Positions 6,291 to 11,819 of a stretch of DNA of 11,819 nucleotides are shown in pieces. The position numbers and the translations under genes were made by a program. Origin of the DNA: an uncultured Chloroflexota bacterium (GTDB lineage: Bacteria > Chloroflexota > Dehalococcoidia > SM23-28-2 > RBG-16-64-32). Under the pieces are notes generated by a model. That model worked only from the letters and a program-made list of their open reading frames with translations, ran no database searches and had not been told where the DNA came from. The stretch's first letter is position 1. The number at the start of each line of letters is the position of its first letter. The stretch lies in NCBI GenBank assembly GCA_913056415.1, contig CAJXNA010000037.1, positions 1-11,819 of the forward strand, given 5' to 3'.

Positions 6291-6315
6291 AGATAGTGTA
6301 CAAGATACACTATCT
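6291..6315 (+). promoter_or_regulatory. Predicted NrtR operator (perfect 10-bp inverted repeat)
   Basis: AGATAGTGTA (6291-6300) and its exact complement TACACTATCT (6306-6315) flank five bases, CAAGA. The core reads GT-N7-AC (6298-6308), which I recall as the conserved core of NrtR-binding palindromes. It lies in the short leader between the nadA promoter and the start codon, and an nrtR gene is in the same window. The repeat is too short in loop, and has no following T-run, to be a terminator. No second copy is seen upstream of miaB-nrtR. Confidence 0.75.
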
Positions 6316-6339
6316 CGACCGCTGGGAAGGATACTGCAG

Positions 6340-7566
6340 ATGGTAACCAGGACCAAGCTCCGAGAGCCCCTCCCCATCGTCAGCGAGGACACCCTCCTCA
6401 ACGAGGCGATGGAGTGCCCTACCGACCGCGATCTGGACACCCGCCCCCTCGCCGAGGAGTCCTCCTTCGCCTTCTGGCAGAAGGACATCCCGGAGGAGTA
6501 CTGGCGCCTGGACGGGCGCCAGATCATCGCCCGCATCGCCGCCGCCCGAAAGCAGCTCGGCCGGCGCTGCGTCGTCCTCGGCCACCACTACCAGCGCGAG
6601 GACATCATCCAGTTCGCCGACTTCCGCGGCGACTCCTTCAAGCTCGCCCAGTGGGCCGCCGAGCGACCCGAGGCCGAGTTCATCGTCTTCTGCGGCGTCC
6701 ACTTCATGGCCGAGGCCGCCGACATCCTCTCCCAACCACACCAGAAGACCGTCCTCCCCAACATGTCCGCCGGCTGCTCCATGGCCGACATGGCCGACCC
6801 CGAGGACGTCTACGCCTGCTGGGACGAGCTGTCCGAGGCCAGCATCACGGACGTCATCCCCGTCACCTACATGAACTCCGCCGCCTCCCTCAAAGCCTTC
6901 TGCGGCAAAAACGGCGGCATCGTCTGCACCTCCTCCAACGCCCCCAACGTGATGGACTGGGCCTTCCAGCGCGGCAAACGCGTACTCTTCTTCCCGGACC
7001 AGCACCTGGGCCGCAACACCGGCCTCAAGCGCGGCATCGCCCTGGATCAGATGGCCGTCTGGGACTACACCCTCCCCTACGGCTCACTGGGCGGCAACAC
7101 TCTGGAGCAGCTCGAGCGCTCCCGCGTAATCCTCTGGAAGGGCCACTGCTCCGTCCACAACCGATTCTCCGTCGAGCAGATCGAGAAGGCCCGACGCGAC
7201 CACCCCGGCATCACCGTCATCGTCCACCCCGAGTGCCGCATGGAGGTCGTCCAGGCCGCCGACGCCGACGGCTCCACCGCCTTCATCGCCAACACCATCA
7301 CCGAGGCCCCCGCCGGCTCCCAGTTCGCCGTCGGCACCGAGATCAACCTCGTCTCCCGCCTCGCCCGCGAGAACCCGGACAAGCTCGTGTTCTGCCTGGA
7401 CCCCGTCGTCTGCCCCTGCTCCACCATGTACCGCATCCACCCCGCCTACCTCTGCTGGGCCCTCGAGGAGCTCGCCCAAGGCCGCATCGTCAACCGCGTG
7501 GAGCTGGACGAGGACACCCACCGCGACGCCCGCATCGCCCTAGAGCGAATGCTCGCCGTCAAGTAG
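6340..7566 (+). CDS. nadA: Quinolinate synthase
   Basis: Encodes 408 residues. NadA condenses iminoaspartate with dihydroxyacetone phosphate to give quinolinate, using a [4Fe-4S] cluster with three cysteine ligands. Here these are C146 (NMSAGCSMADM), C270 (WKGHCSVHNRF) and C358 or C360 (VVCPCSTMYRIHP). Substrate-site motifs are present: GHHYQRED (81-88), GDSF, FCGVHFMAEAADIL, VTYMNS, CTSSNA, FFPDQHLGRNT, VHPECRMEV and AVGTE. The first ~75 residues precede the conserved start and make this a long-form NadA; shorter homologues of about 300-370 residues lack them. The ATG at 6340 has AAGGA eight bases upstream. This is the first gene of the nad operon and the one directly downstream of the predicted NrtR operator. 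The MOSC gene follows 21 bases after its stop. Identification is secure. Confidence 0.96.
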   Translation: MVTRTKLREPLPIVSEDTLLNEAMECPTDRDLDTRPLAEESSFAFWQKDIPEEYWRLDGRQIIARIAAARKQLGRRCVVLGHHYQREDIIQFADFRGDSFKLAQWAAERPEAEFIVFCGVHFMAEAADILSQPHQKTVLPNMSAGCSMADMADPEDVYACWDELSEASITDVIPVTYMNSAASLKAFCGKNGGIVCTSSNAPNVMDWAFQRGKRVLFFPDQHLGRNTGLKRGIALDQMAVWDYTLPYGSLGGNTLEQLERSRVILWKGHCSVHNRFSVEQIEKARRDHPGITVIVHPECRMEVVQAADADGSTAFIANTITEAPAGSQFAVGTEINLVSRLARENPDKLVFCLDPVVCPCSTMYRIHPAYLCWALEELAQGRIVNRVELDEDTHRDARIALERMLAVK

Positions 7567-7587
7567 CGCTGGAAAGGCTCGGCCATC

Positions 7588-8052
7588 ATGTTTGAGGGGA
7601 CAGTGGATTCGATATACATCGCTCCGGTCGCGAGCGAACCCACCGTATCCGTGGAACAGGCACGCGCAGTCCCGGGGAAGGGGCTGGAGGGCGACCGCTA
7701 CTTCAACCGCGAAGGCACCTACTCTGACAGGCACGGACCCGACCGCGAGGTCACGCTCATCGAGATCGAGACGATCCAGGCGCTGGAGCGTGACTACAAG
7801 CTCAAGCTCAGCCCCGGCGACGCCCGCCGCAACATCGTCACCCGCAATGTCCCCCTGAACCACCTCGTCGGCCGCGAGTTCCAGGTCGGAGAAGTGACCC
7901 TGCGCGGAATCCGCCTCAACGAGCCCTGCAACCACCTGGCCAGCCTCACCGACGACAAAGTCAAGCAGGACCTCGTCCACCGCGGCGGCCTCCGCGCCCA
8001 GATCATCACCGAAGGCGTCCTCCGACCCGGAGATACGATACAACCCCGATAA
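7588..8052 (+). CDS. MOSC-domain protein
   Basis: Encodes 154 residues of a stand-alone MOSC domain, related to the C-terminus of molybdenum cofactor sulfurase. Visible hallmarks are the GKGLEGDRYF motif (31-39), REVTLIEIE (53-61), GDARRNIVTRNVPLNHLVGREFQVGEV in the middle, and the conserved cysteine C114 in LNEPCNHL. The C-terminal GGLRAQIITEGVLRPGDTI is typical. MOSC proteins are thought to carry or transfer sulfur through that cysteine, or to handle molybdenum or reduced N-hydroxylated substrates; no NAD role is established. A Shine-Dalgarno-like GGAAAGG lies about eleven bases before the ATG. The stop is two bases before the GTG of nadB, so it is clearly inside the nad operon and probably coupled to nadB. 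Its placement between nadA and nadB is unexpected. Confidence 0.88.
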   Translation: MFEGTVDSIYIAPVASEPTVSVEQARAVPGKGLEGDRYFNREGTYSDRHGPDREVTLIEIETIQALERDYKLKLSPGDARRNIVTRNVPLNHLVGREFQVGEVTLRGIRLNEPCNHLASLTDDKVKQDLVHRGGLRAQIITEGVLRPGDTIQPR

Positions 8053-8054
8053 CC

Positions 8055-9737
8055 GTGGAGCGCTACGACTACATCATCGTCGGCTCCGGCATCGCCGGCC
8101 TCTACGCCGCCCTCCTCGCCCGCGAGCACGGCTCCGTCCTCGTCCTCACCAAGGGCTCAATTGACGACTGCAACACCCGCTGGGCCCAGGGCGGCATCGC
8201 CGCCCCCATCGGCGCCGAAGACTCCGCCCAGCGCCACCTCGACGACACGATCGCCGCCGGCGCCGGCCTCGTCGACCCCGAGGCCGCCCGCGTCCTCGCC
8301 GAGGAGGCCGCCGACCGCATCGACGACCTCGTCCGCTTCGGCGTCCCCTTCGACACTCTTCACGGCGAGATCGCCCTCGCCCGCGAAGGCGCCCACTCCC
8401 TCCCCCGCATCCTCCACGCCGGCGGCGACTCCACCGGCGCCCACATGGAGCTCACCCTCTCCTCCCTCGCCCAGCAGTCCAACATCACCGTCCTCGAGTT
8501 CACCCTCGCCACCGAGATCCTCCTCCAACCCAGAGCCGCTGTAGGGGCGACCTTCAGGTCGCCCACATCTCCTGCTCATCCTGAGCGAAGCCCCCATCAT
8601 TCTGAGCGAAGCGAAGAATCTGTAGGGGCGACCTTCAGGTCGCCCGCATCCCCCGCTCATCCTGAGCCTGTCGAAGGACGAGTCCGAGGCGTCCGCGCCC
8701 TGGACGAGCGCAGCGGCCGCAGCACGGACTACGCCTGCCGCCACCTGGTGCTCGCCACCGGCGGCGCCGGCCAGCTCTACCGCGTCACCACCAACCCGGA
8801 CGTCGCCACCGGCAACGGCATCGCCCTCGCCTACCGCGCCGGCGCAGAGATCATGGACATGGAGTTCTTCCAGTTCCACCCCACCGCTCTCAAGCTCCCC
8901 GGCGTCCAGCCCTTCCTCATATCCGAGGCCGTCCGCGGCGAGGGCGGCCTCCTCATCGACGTCAACGGCGCTCGCTTCATGCCAGAATACGACGACCGCG
9001 CCGAGCTCGCCCCCCGCGACATCGTCGCCCGCGCCATCCTCGACCGCATGCAGAAGACCGGCGCCGACCACGTCCTGCTGGACGTGACCGGGCTCGATCA
9101 GGCACGCGTCATCGCCCGCTTCCCCCAGATCTACCGCTTCTGCCTTGACCAGGGCCTGGACATCACCCGCCGGCCCATCCCCGTCTCCCCCGCCGCCCAC
9201 TACACCATGGGCGGCATCCGCACCAACGTCTGGGGCGAGACCAACATCCCCGGCCTCTACGCCTGCGGCGAGTGCGCCTGCACCGCCGTGCACGGCGCCA
9301 ACCGCCTCGCCTCCAACTCCCTCCTGGAGACCGTCATCTTCGCCAAGCGAGTCGTCCAGCGCACCATCGAGGCGCCCCCCGACTCAGTCGGGGCTGAACC
9401 AACCGCCGACGCCATCGACCTGTCCGAAGCGGCGCCCGCTGAGACACCGTCACCCTCCCGCCAGGCGGTCCAGTCGCTGATGTGGGATCAGGTTGGCATC
9501 GTCCGCGACGGCGACAGCCTCTCGCGCGCCAAGGCCACCCTCTCCGCCTGGCACGCCGCCCTGCCCAAGCCCACGGACCGTCCCGCCCACGAGCTTACCG
9601 ACCTCGTCGCCTGCGGCCGTCTGGTGACGGAGGCGGCGCTGATCCGCGAGGAGTCCCGCGGCGCCCACTTCCGCTCCGACTTCCCCCAGCCACACGAGGA
9701 GTGGCGCCGCCACATCGTCTTCCGCAAGGGCGCCTAG
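8055..9737 (+). CDS. nadB: L-aspartate oxidase with in-frame repeat insertion
   Basis: Encodes 560 residues of the FAD-dependent enzyme that oxidises aspartate to iminoaspartate, the substrate of NadA. The N-terminus YDYIIVGSGIAGLYAALLA is the FAD-binding Rossmann motif, and the NTRWAQGGIAA, ATGGAG and GLYACGECACTAVHGANRLA motifs follow. Active-site residues are recognisable as H275 (FQFHPTA), R294 (SEAVRGEGG) and H382 (AHYTMGGI). A C-terminal helical domain ends with RGAHFRSDFP. Residues 163-209 are not NadB sequence: they are translated dispersed repeats (two copies of VGATFRSP.SPAHPE, 27 residues apart, then PVEG), lying in the hairpin before RVRGVRALD. All catalytic motifs remain, so the enzyme may still work. 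The domain linker at about 440-475 also contains a palindrome. GTG at 8055 is the start, two bases after the MOSC stop; no good Shine-Dalgarno is seen. Confidence 0.94.
   Translation: MERYDYIIVGSGIAGLYAALLAREHGSVLVLTKGSIDDCNTRWAQGGIAAPIGAEDSAQRHLDDTIAAGAGLVDPEAARVLAEEAADRIDDLVRFGVPFDTLHGEIALAREGAHSLPRILHAGGDSTGAHMELTLSSLAQQSNITVLEFTLATEILLQPRAAVGATFRSPTSPAHPERSPHHSERSEESVGATFRSPASPAHPEPVEGRVRGVRALDERSGRSTDYACRHLVLATGGAGQLYRVTTNPDVATGNGIALAYRAGAEIMDMEFFQFHPTALKLPGVQPFLISEAVRGEGGLLIDVNGARFMPEYDDRAELAPRDIVARAILDRMQKTGADHVLLDVTGLDQARVIARFPQIYRFCLDQGLDITRRPIPVSPAAHYTMGGIRTNVWGETNIPGLYACGECACTAVHGANRLASNSLLETVIFAKRVVQRTIEAPPDSVGAEPTADAIDLSEAAPAETPSPSRQAVQSLMWDQVGIVRDGDSLSRAKATLSAWHAALPKPTDRPAHELTDLVACGRLVTEAALIREESRGAHFRSDFPQPHEEWRRHIVFRKGA
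8539..8681 (+). repeat. Cluster of dispersed hairpin repeats inserted in frame in nadB
   Basis: A 48-base unit occurs at 8539-8586 and again at 8620-8667, with 45 of 48 bases identical and an offset of 81 bases. Each copy contains a hairpin with perfect 9-bp arms, GGGCGACCT and AGGTCGCCC, around a TC loop (8545-8564 and 8626-8645). Interleaved is a second element beginning TCATCCTGAGCGAAGC (8576-8591) and TCATTCTGAGCGAAGC (8597-8612), and a third form, TCATCCTGAGCCTGTCG, at 8657-8673. I recognise these as dispersed repeats usually found between genes in such genomes. Here the whole cluster is read through without a stop. Confidence 0.88.
9377..9393 (+). repeat. GC-rich palindrome in the nadB domain linker
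   Basis: CCCCGACT and AGTCGGGG are perfect 8-bp arms around a single C. It encodes part of APPDSVGAEP, in the poorly conserved linker between the flavin domain and the C-terminal helical domain of NadB. It may be another small inserted element. Confidence 0.55.
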
Positions 9738-9774
9738 AGAACGGCTGCCATGCGGTATGGAACCGCGGTGGTAC

Positions 9775-9804
9775 TTGCGATTGGCCGCCGACCCACCCAC
9801 AATC
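9775..9804 (+). promoter_or_regulatory. Weak candidate internal promoter before the NIF3 gene
   Basis: TTGCGA (9775-9780) and CACAAT (9799-9804) are 18 bases apart, each matching at 4/6. The 72-base gap after nadB is the widest in the operon, and the ATG at 9810 has no Shine-Dalgarno, so a short-leader internal start is conceivable. Confidence 0.25.
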
Positions 9805-9809
9805 GACCT

Positions 9810-10721
9810 ATGAACGCCGCCGACCTCGCCACCCAACTCGACAGCTATTTCCACCTCGACCGCTTCCCCACGGACGACTTCGCGATCCTCCCCCAGTTCT
9901 GCCGCGAGGCGGCCATCCCTATCGATGAGTACGCCACCGCCTCCTTCCTGAAGCGCTTCAACGGCCTCATGCTGGACAACGCCGATCAGATCGCCCGCGT
10001 GTTCACCCTCGTCTTCCCGTCTGACCACGTGCTGGCGGAGGTCGAGCGCCGGGCCGCGGGCGAGCCTGCCCTCATCTTCACCCATCACCCCATGGACATG
10101 GAGACCTCCGGCCGCGGCCTCATCCCCATCAGCACCGAATGGCTCCGCCGCCTCCGTCGGACCCAGATCTCCCTCTACGCCGCCCACGCCCCGCTAGACT
10201 GCCACGAGACCTCATCCACCTCCCGCGCCCTTGCCCGCGCCATCGCTGTGCCCGCCGATGCCACCTTCGCCAGCTACTTCGGCGGCCACGCCGGCGTCCA
10301 CGGCCGTATCGAACCCACCTCCTTCGAGGAGTTCAGTGAGCGCGTCCGCCGCGCCTGCGGCCTCGACCACCTCGAGACGAAGGCCAACAGCGACCGCGCC
10401 GTGCAGCACGTCGCCGTCGTCGCCGGCGGCGCCGCCTACCCGCCCATCATGCAGGAGGCTGTCGACGCCGGCTGCGACACCTACATCACCGGCGACTTCC
10501 GCCTCCGCCACGGCGGCCCCTGGGCCGAGGAGCACCGTCCCCAGTTCGACGCCTTCGTCGAGACCGTCCCCCTCAACCTCATCGGCGCCTCCCACTACGC
10601 CACCGAGTCCCTCGTCCTCCGCGACGACATGCTGACCCTCTTCCGCGATCTCGCCCAAACGGGCGCCCGTCCGGGCGGTCTCGACGCCGAGTTCGTCCCC
10701 CAATCGGACCCCTGGCGATGA
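9810..10721 (+). CDS. NIF3/DUF34-family dinuclear metal-centre protein
   Basis: Encodes 303 residues from the ATG at 9810; the frame is open from 9750, but family homology begins at DLATQLDSYF. Metal-site residues of the family are all visible: H92 and H93 in FTHHPMD, H126 and D130 in AAHAPLDCHETS, and H262 and E266 in IGASHYATES. GGAAYPPIMQEAVDAGCDTYITGD (about 206-229) is the glycine-rich NIF3 motif. Members form toroidal hexamers with two metal ions per subunit. They are often mislabelled as GTP cyclohydrolase I type 2; the true reaction is not settled. The gene lies between nadB (72 bases upstream) and nadC (four-base ATGA overlap), so it belongs to the NAD operon and is translationally coupled to nadC. 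This context suggests a role in metal supply to, or damage control of, nicotinate nucleotides, but that is inference. Confidence 0.87.
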   Translation: MNAADLATQLDSYFHLDRFPTDDFAILPQFCREAAIPIDEYATASFLKRFNGLMLDNADQIARVFTLVFPSDHVLAEVERRAAGEPALIFTHHPMDMETSGRGLIPISTEWLRRLRRTQISLYAAHAPLDCHETSSTSRALARAIAVPADATFASYFGGHAGVHGRIEPTSFEEFSERVRRACGLDHLETKANSDRAVQHVAVVAGGAAYPPIMQEAVDAGCDTYITGDFRLRHGGPWAEEHRPQFDAFVETVPLNLIGASHYATESLVLRDDMLTLFRDLAQTGARPGGLDAEFVPQSDPWR

Positions 10722-11638
10722 CCGAGCCCGAACTCACCCTGGACGAGGCCGAACTCCATCGCCTGGCGGAGAGCGCCCTCGCCGAGGACCGCGCCGACCG
10801 CGACGTCACCACCGCCGCCCTCGTCCCCGAGGGCCAGACCGGCCGCGGCCTCATCATCGCTAAGGCGGAGGGCATCCTCGCCGGCCTCCCCATCGCCCAC
10901 GCCGTCTTCGCCGCCGCCGGCGCCTCCCTCGCCTGGCGCGCCGAACAAGAGGACGGCCACCGCCTCTCCCCCGGCGACCGCGTCGTCACCATCGAGGGGT
11001 CGCTCGCCTCCATCCTCCGCGCCGAGAGAGTCGCCCTCAACTACCTCACCCACCTCAGCGGTGTCGCCACCGCCACCGCCACCGTCGTCCGCGCCCTGGA
11101 GGGCACCGGCTGCCGCCTGCGCGATACCCGCAAGACGATCCCCGGCCTGCGCGCCCTGGAGAAGTACGCCGTGCGTGTCGGCGGCGGCACAAACCACCGT
11201 CCCAACCTCGCCGGGGGCGTCCTCATCAAGGACAACCACCTCGCCGCCCTCCGCGATCGCGACCTCGGCATCGCCGACGCCCTCCGCCTCGCCCGCCAGA
11301 GCCTTGCCCGTCTGGGTAACCCCGACACGCGCATCGAGATAGAGGTGACCACCGTCGACGAGGCGCGTCAGGCCCTGGATGCCGCCGCCGATGAGCTCCT
11401 ACTGGACAACATGCCCCCGGACCAGATGCGGGAGGTCGTCGCCCTCGCCGCCGCCTCGCGAAGCGACCCCGATGAGCCTGCATCATCGGGGCGACGCCCC
11501 CTCCTCGAGGCCTCCGGCGGCATCAGCCTGGAGAACGCCCGCGCCGTCGCCCAGACCGGCGTCGACTTCATCTCCATGGGCGCCATCACCCACTCGGCGC
11601 AAGCGCTGGACATGAGCCTGGAGCTGGAGGCGGTGTAA
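10718..11638 (+). CDS. nadC: Nicotinate-nucleotide pyrophosphorylase (quinolinate phosphoribosyltransferase)
   Basis: Encodes 306 residues. NadC converts quinolinate and PRPP to nicotinate mononucleotide with loss of carbon dioxide, the committed entry to NAD. Diagnostic motifs are EDRADRDVTT (23-32), RAERVALNYLTHLSGVAT (101-118), RDTRKTIPGLRALEKYAV (135-152) followed by GGGTNHR with H160 and R161, KDNH (171-174), IEIEVTT (206-212), LLDNM (228-232) and EASGGI (264-269). The phosphate-binding end GVDFISMGAITHSA is intact. Residues about 246-260 (ASRSDPDEPASSGRR) are extra relative to the usual short loop before LLEASGGI and coincide with a perfect DNA hairpin. The ATG overlaps the NIF3 stop (ATGA), so translation is coupled. 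This is the last gene of the operon. Identification is secure. Confidence 0.96.
   Translation: MTEPELTLDEAELHRLAESALAEDRADRDVTTAALVPEGQTGRGLIIAKAEGILAGLPIAHAVFAAAGASLAWRAEQEDGHRLSPGDRVVTIEGSLASILRAERVALNYLTHLSGVATATATVVRALEGTGCRLRDTRKTIPGLRALEKYAVRVGGGTNHRPNLAGGVLIKDNHLAALRDRDLGIADALRLARQSLARLGNPDTRIEIEVTTVDEARQALDAAADELLLDNMPPDQMREVVALAAASRSDPDEPASSGRRPLLEASGGISLENARAVAQTGVDFISMGAITHSAQALDMSLELEAV
11467..11491 (+). repeat. GC-rich hairpin inside nadC
   Basis: CCCCGATGA (11467-11475) and TCATCGGGG (11483-11491) are perfect 9-bp arms around a 7-base loop. The hairpin falls exactly on the extra residues of NadC between its alpha-helix and the EASGGI strand, and it leaves the frame open. Confidence 0.7.
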
Positions 11639-11682
11639 GGGCCTGCTCTCACGCCTTTGTAAGCCTTCAATCTGCTATAAGC

Positions 11683-11708
11683 GGGGGAGCCCGATGGGCT
11701 TTGCCCCC
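11683..11708 (+). terminator. Hairpin downstream of nadC, possible weak terminator
   Basis: Nested complementary blocks GGGGG (11683-11687) with CCCCC (11704-11708), and GCCC (11689-11692) with GGGC (11696-11699), can fold into one stem 45 bases after the nadC stop. No T-run follows directly, so a Rho-independent terminator is only a possibility. Confidence 0.3.
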
Positions 11709-11724
11709 TCGGAATCAAAGCCTG

Positions 11725-11759
11725 CCCTGAGCCCGGTCGAAGGGGTCGGAATGACATCT
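11725..11759 (+). repeat. Dispersed repeat copy related to the nadB insertion
   Basis: CCCTGAGCCCGGTCGAAGGG (11725-11744), followed by GTCGGAATGACATCT, resembles the CCTGAGCCTGTCGAAGG element inside nadB (8661-8677), and its ends can pair. Here it lies between genes, the normal location. The rest of 11639-11819 shows no gene; the final ~60 bases are AT-rich. Confidence 0.6.
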
Positions 11760-11819
11760 TTTAATTTTGTGGAAAAATTGAAGATTACAAAGGTACTTCA
11801 TCAATTCTCCCTCCGCATC

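Noticed and set aside
6291..6315. Inverted repeat as a riboswitch or attenuator hairpin
   Set aside because: The leader is too short for an aptamer, no T-run follows, and the GT-N7-AC core with nrtR nearby explains it better as an operator.
6414..7595. 393-codon plus-strand frame overlapping nadA in another phase
   Set aside because: Arg/Pro/His-rich translation without family features; it is a shifted reading of nadA.
8539..8681. CRISPR array
   Set aside because: Only two 48-base units, each internally palindromic, with a repeat-derived rather than unique spacer and no cas genes; these are dispersed hairpin repeats.
8157..9293. 378-codon minus-strand frame opposite nadB
   Set aside because: Antisense artefact of strong codon bias; nadB motifs on the plus strand are complete.
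11676..11681. TATAAG with upstream TGC as a promoter for a downstream gene
   Set aside because: No -35 at suitable spacing and no gene within the remaining window to support it.

Overview
This window looks like an uncultured, GC-rich bacterium, most plausibly of the Chloroflexota (Dehalococcoidia or SAR202-like). That placement is an inference. It rests on strongly C-ending codons in the housekeeping genes, an NrtR-type NAD regulator beside miaB, and dispersed hairpin repeats (translated as HSERSEES and HPEPVEG) that I associate with such genomes. No 16S or other taxonomic marker is present.

Region 1 (1-2250) is accessory in character. It opens with a truncated tyrosine recombinase fragment on the minus strand. 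A sigma70-like promoter then precedes a tightly packed three-gene cassette: an unknown 214-aa protein, a 214-aa protein ending in a DUF5678-like domain, and a retropepsin-like aspartic protease. Base composition is visibly lower in GC than downstream (hand count: 34/60 G+C at 661-720 against 44/60 at 2521-2580). This cassette is the best candidate here for an undescribed system.

Region 2 (2388-4929) is a probable operon: miaB (tRNA methylthiotransferase), nrtR (Nudix-like repressor of NAD metabolism with a degenerate Nudix box and a winged-helix C-terminus) and a Nudix hydrolase with an intact box.

Region 3 (4943-5899) has a near-consensus promoter driving two overlapping membrane-protein genes, the second a histidine-rich protein with about six membrane segments. 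A small minus-strand CxxC...HxC protein follows (5968-6192).

Region 4 (6250-11638) is a de novo NAD operon: nadA, a MOSC-domain protein, nadB, a NIF3/DUF34 protein and nadC. Just upstream of nadA is a perfect 10-bp inverted repeat with a GT-N7-AC core, as expected for an NrtR operator, so the nrtR gene about 2 kb upstream has an evident target. Together NadB, NadA and NadC convert aspartate to iminoaspartate, then quinolinate, then nicotinate mononucleotide. nadB carries about 47 codons of dispersed repeat DNA read in frame, and nadB and nadC each also contain a GC-rich palindrome in a variable segment. The last 180 bases (11639-11819) hold no gene, only a hairpin and another copy of a dispersed repeat.
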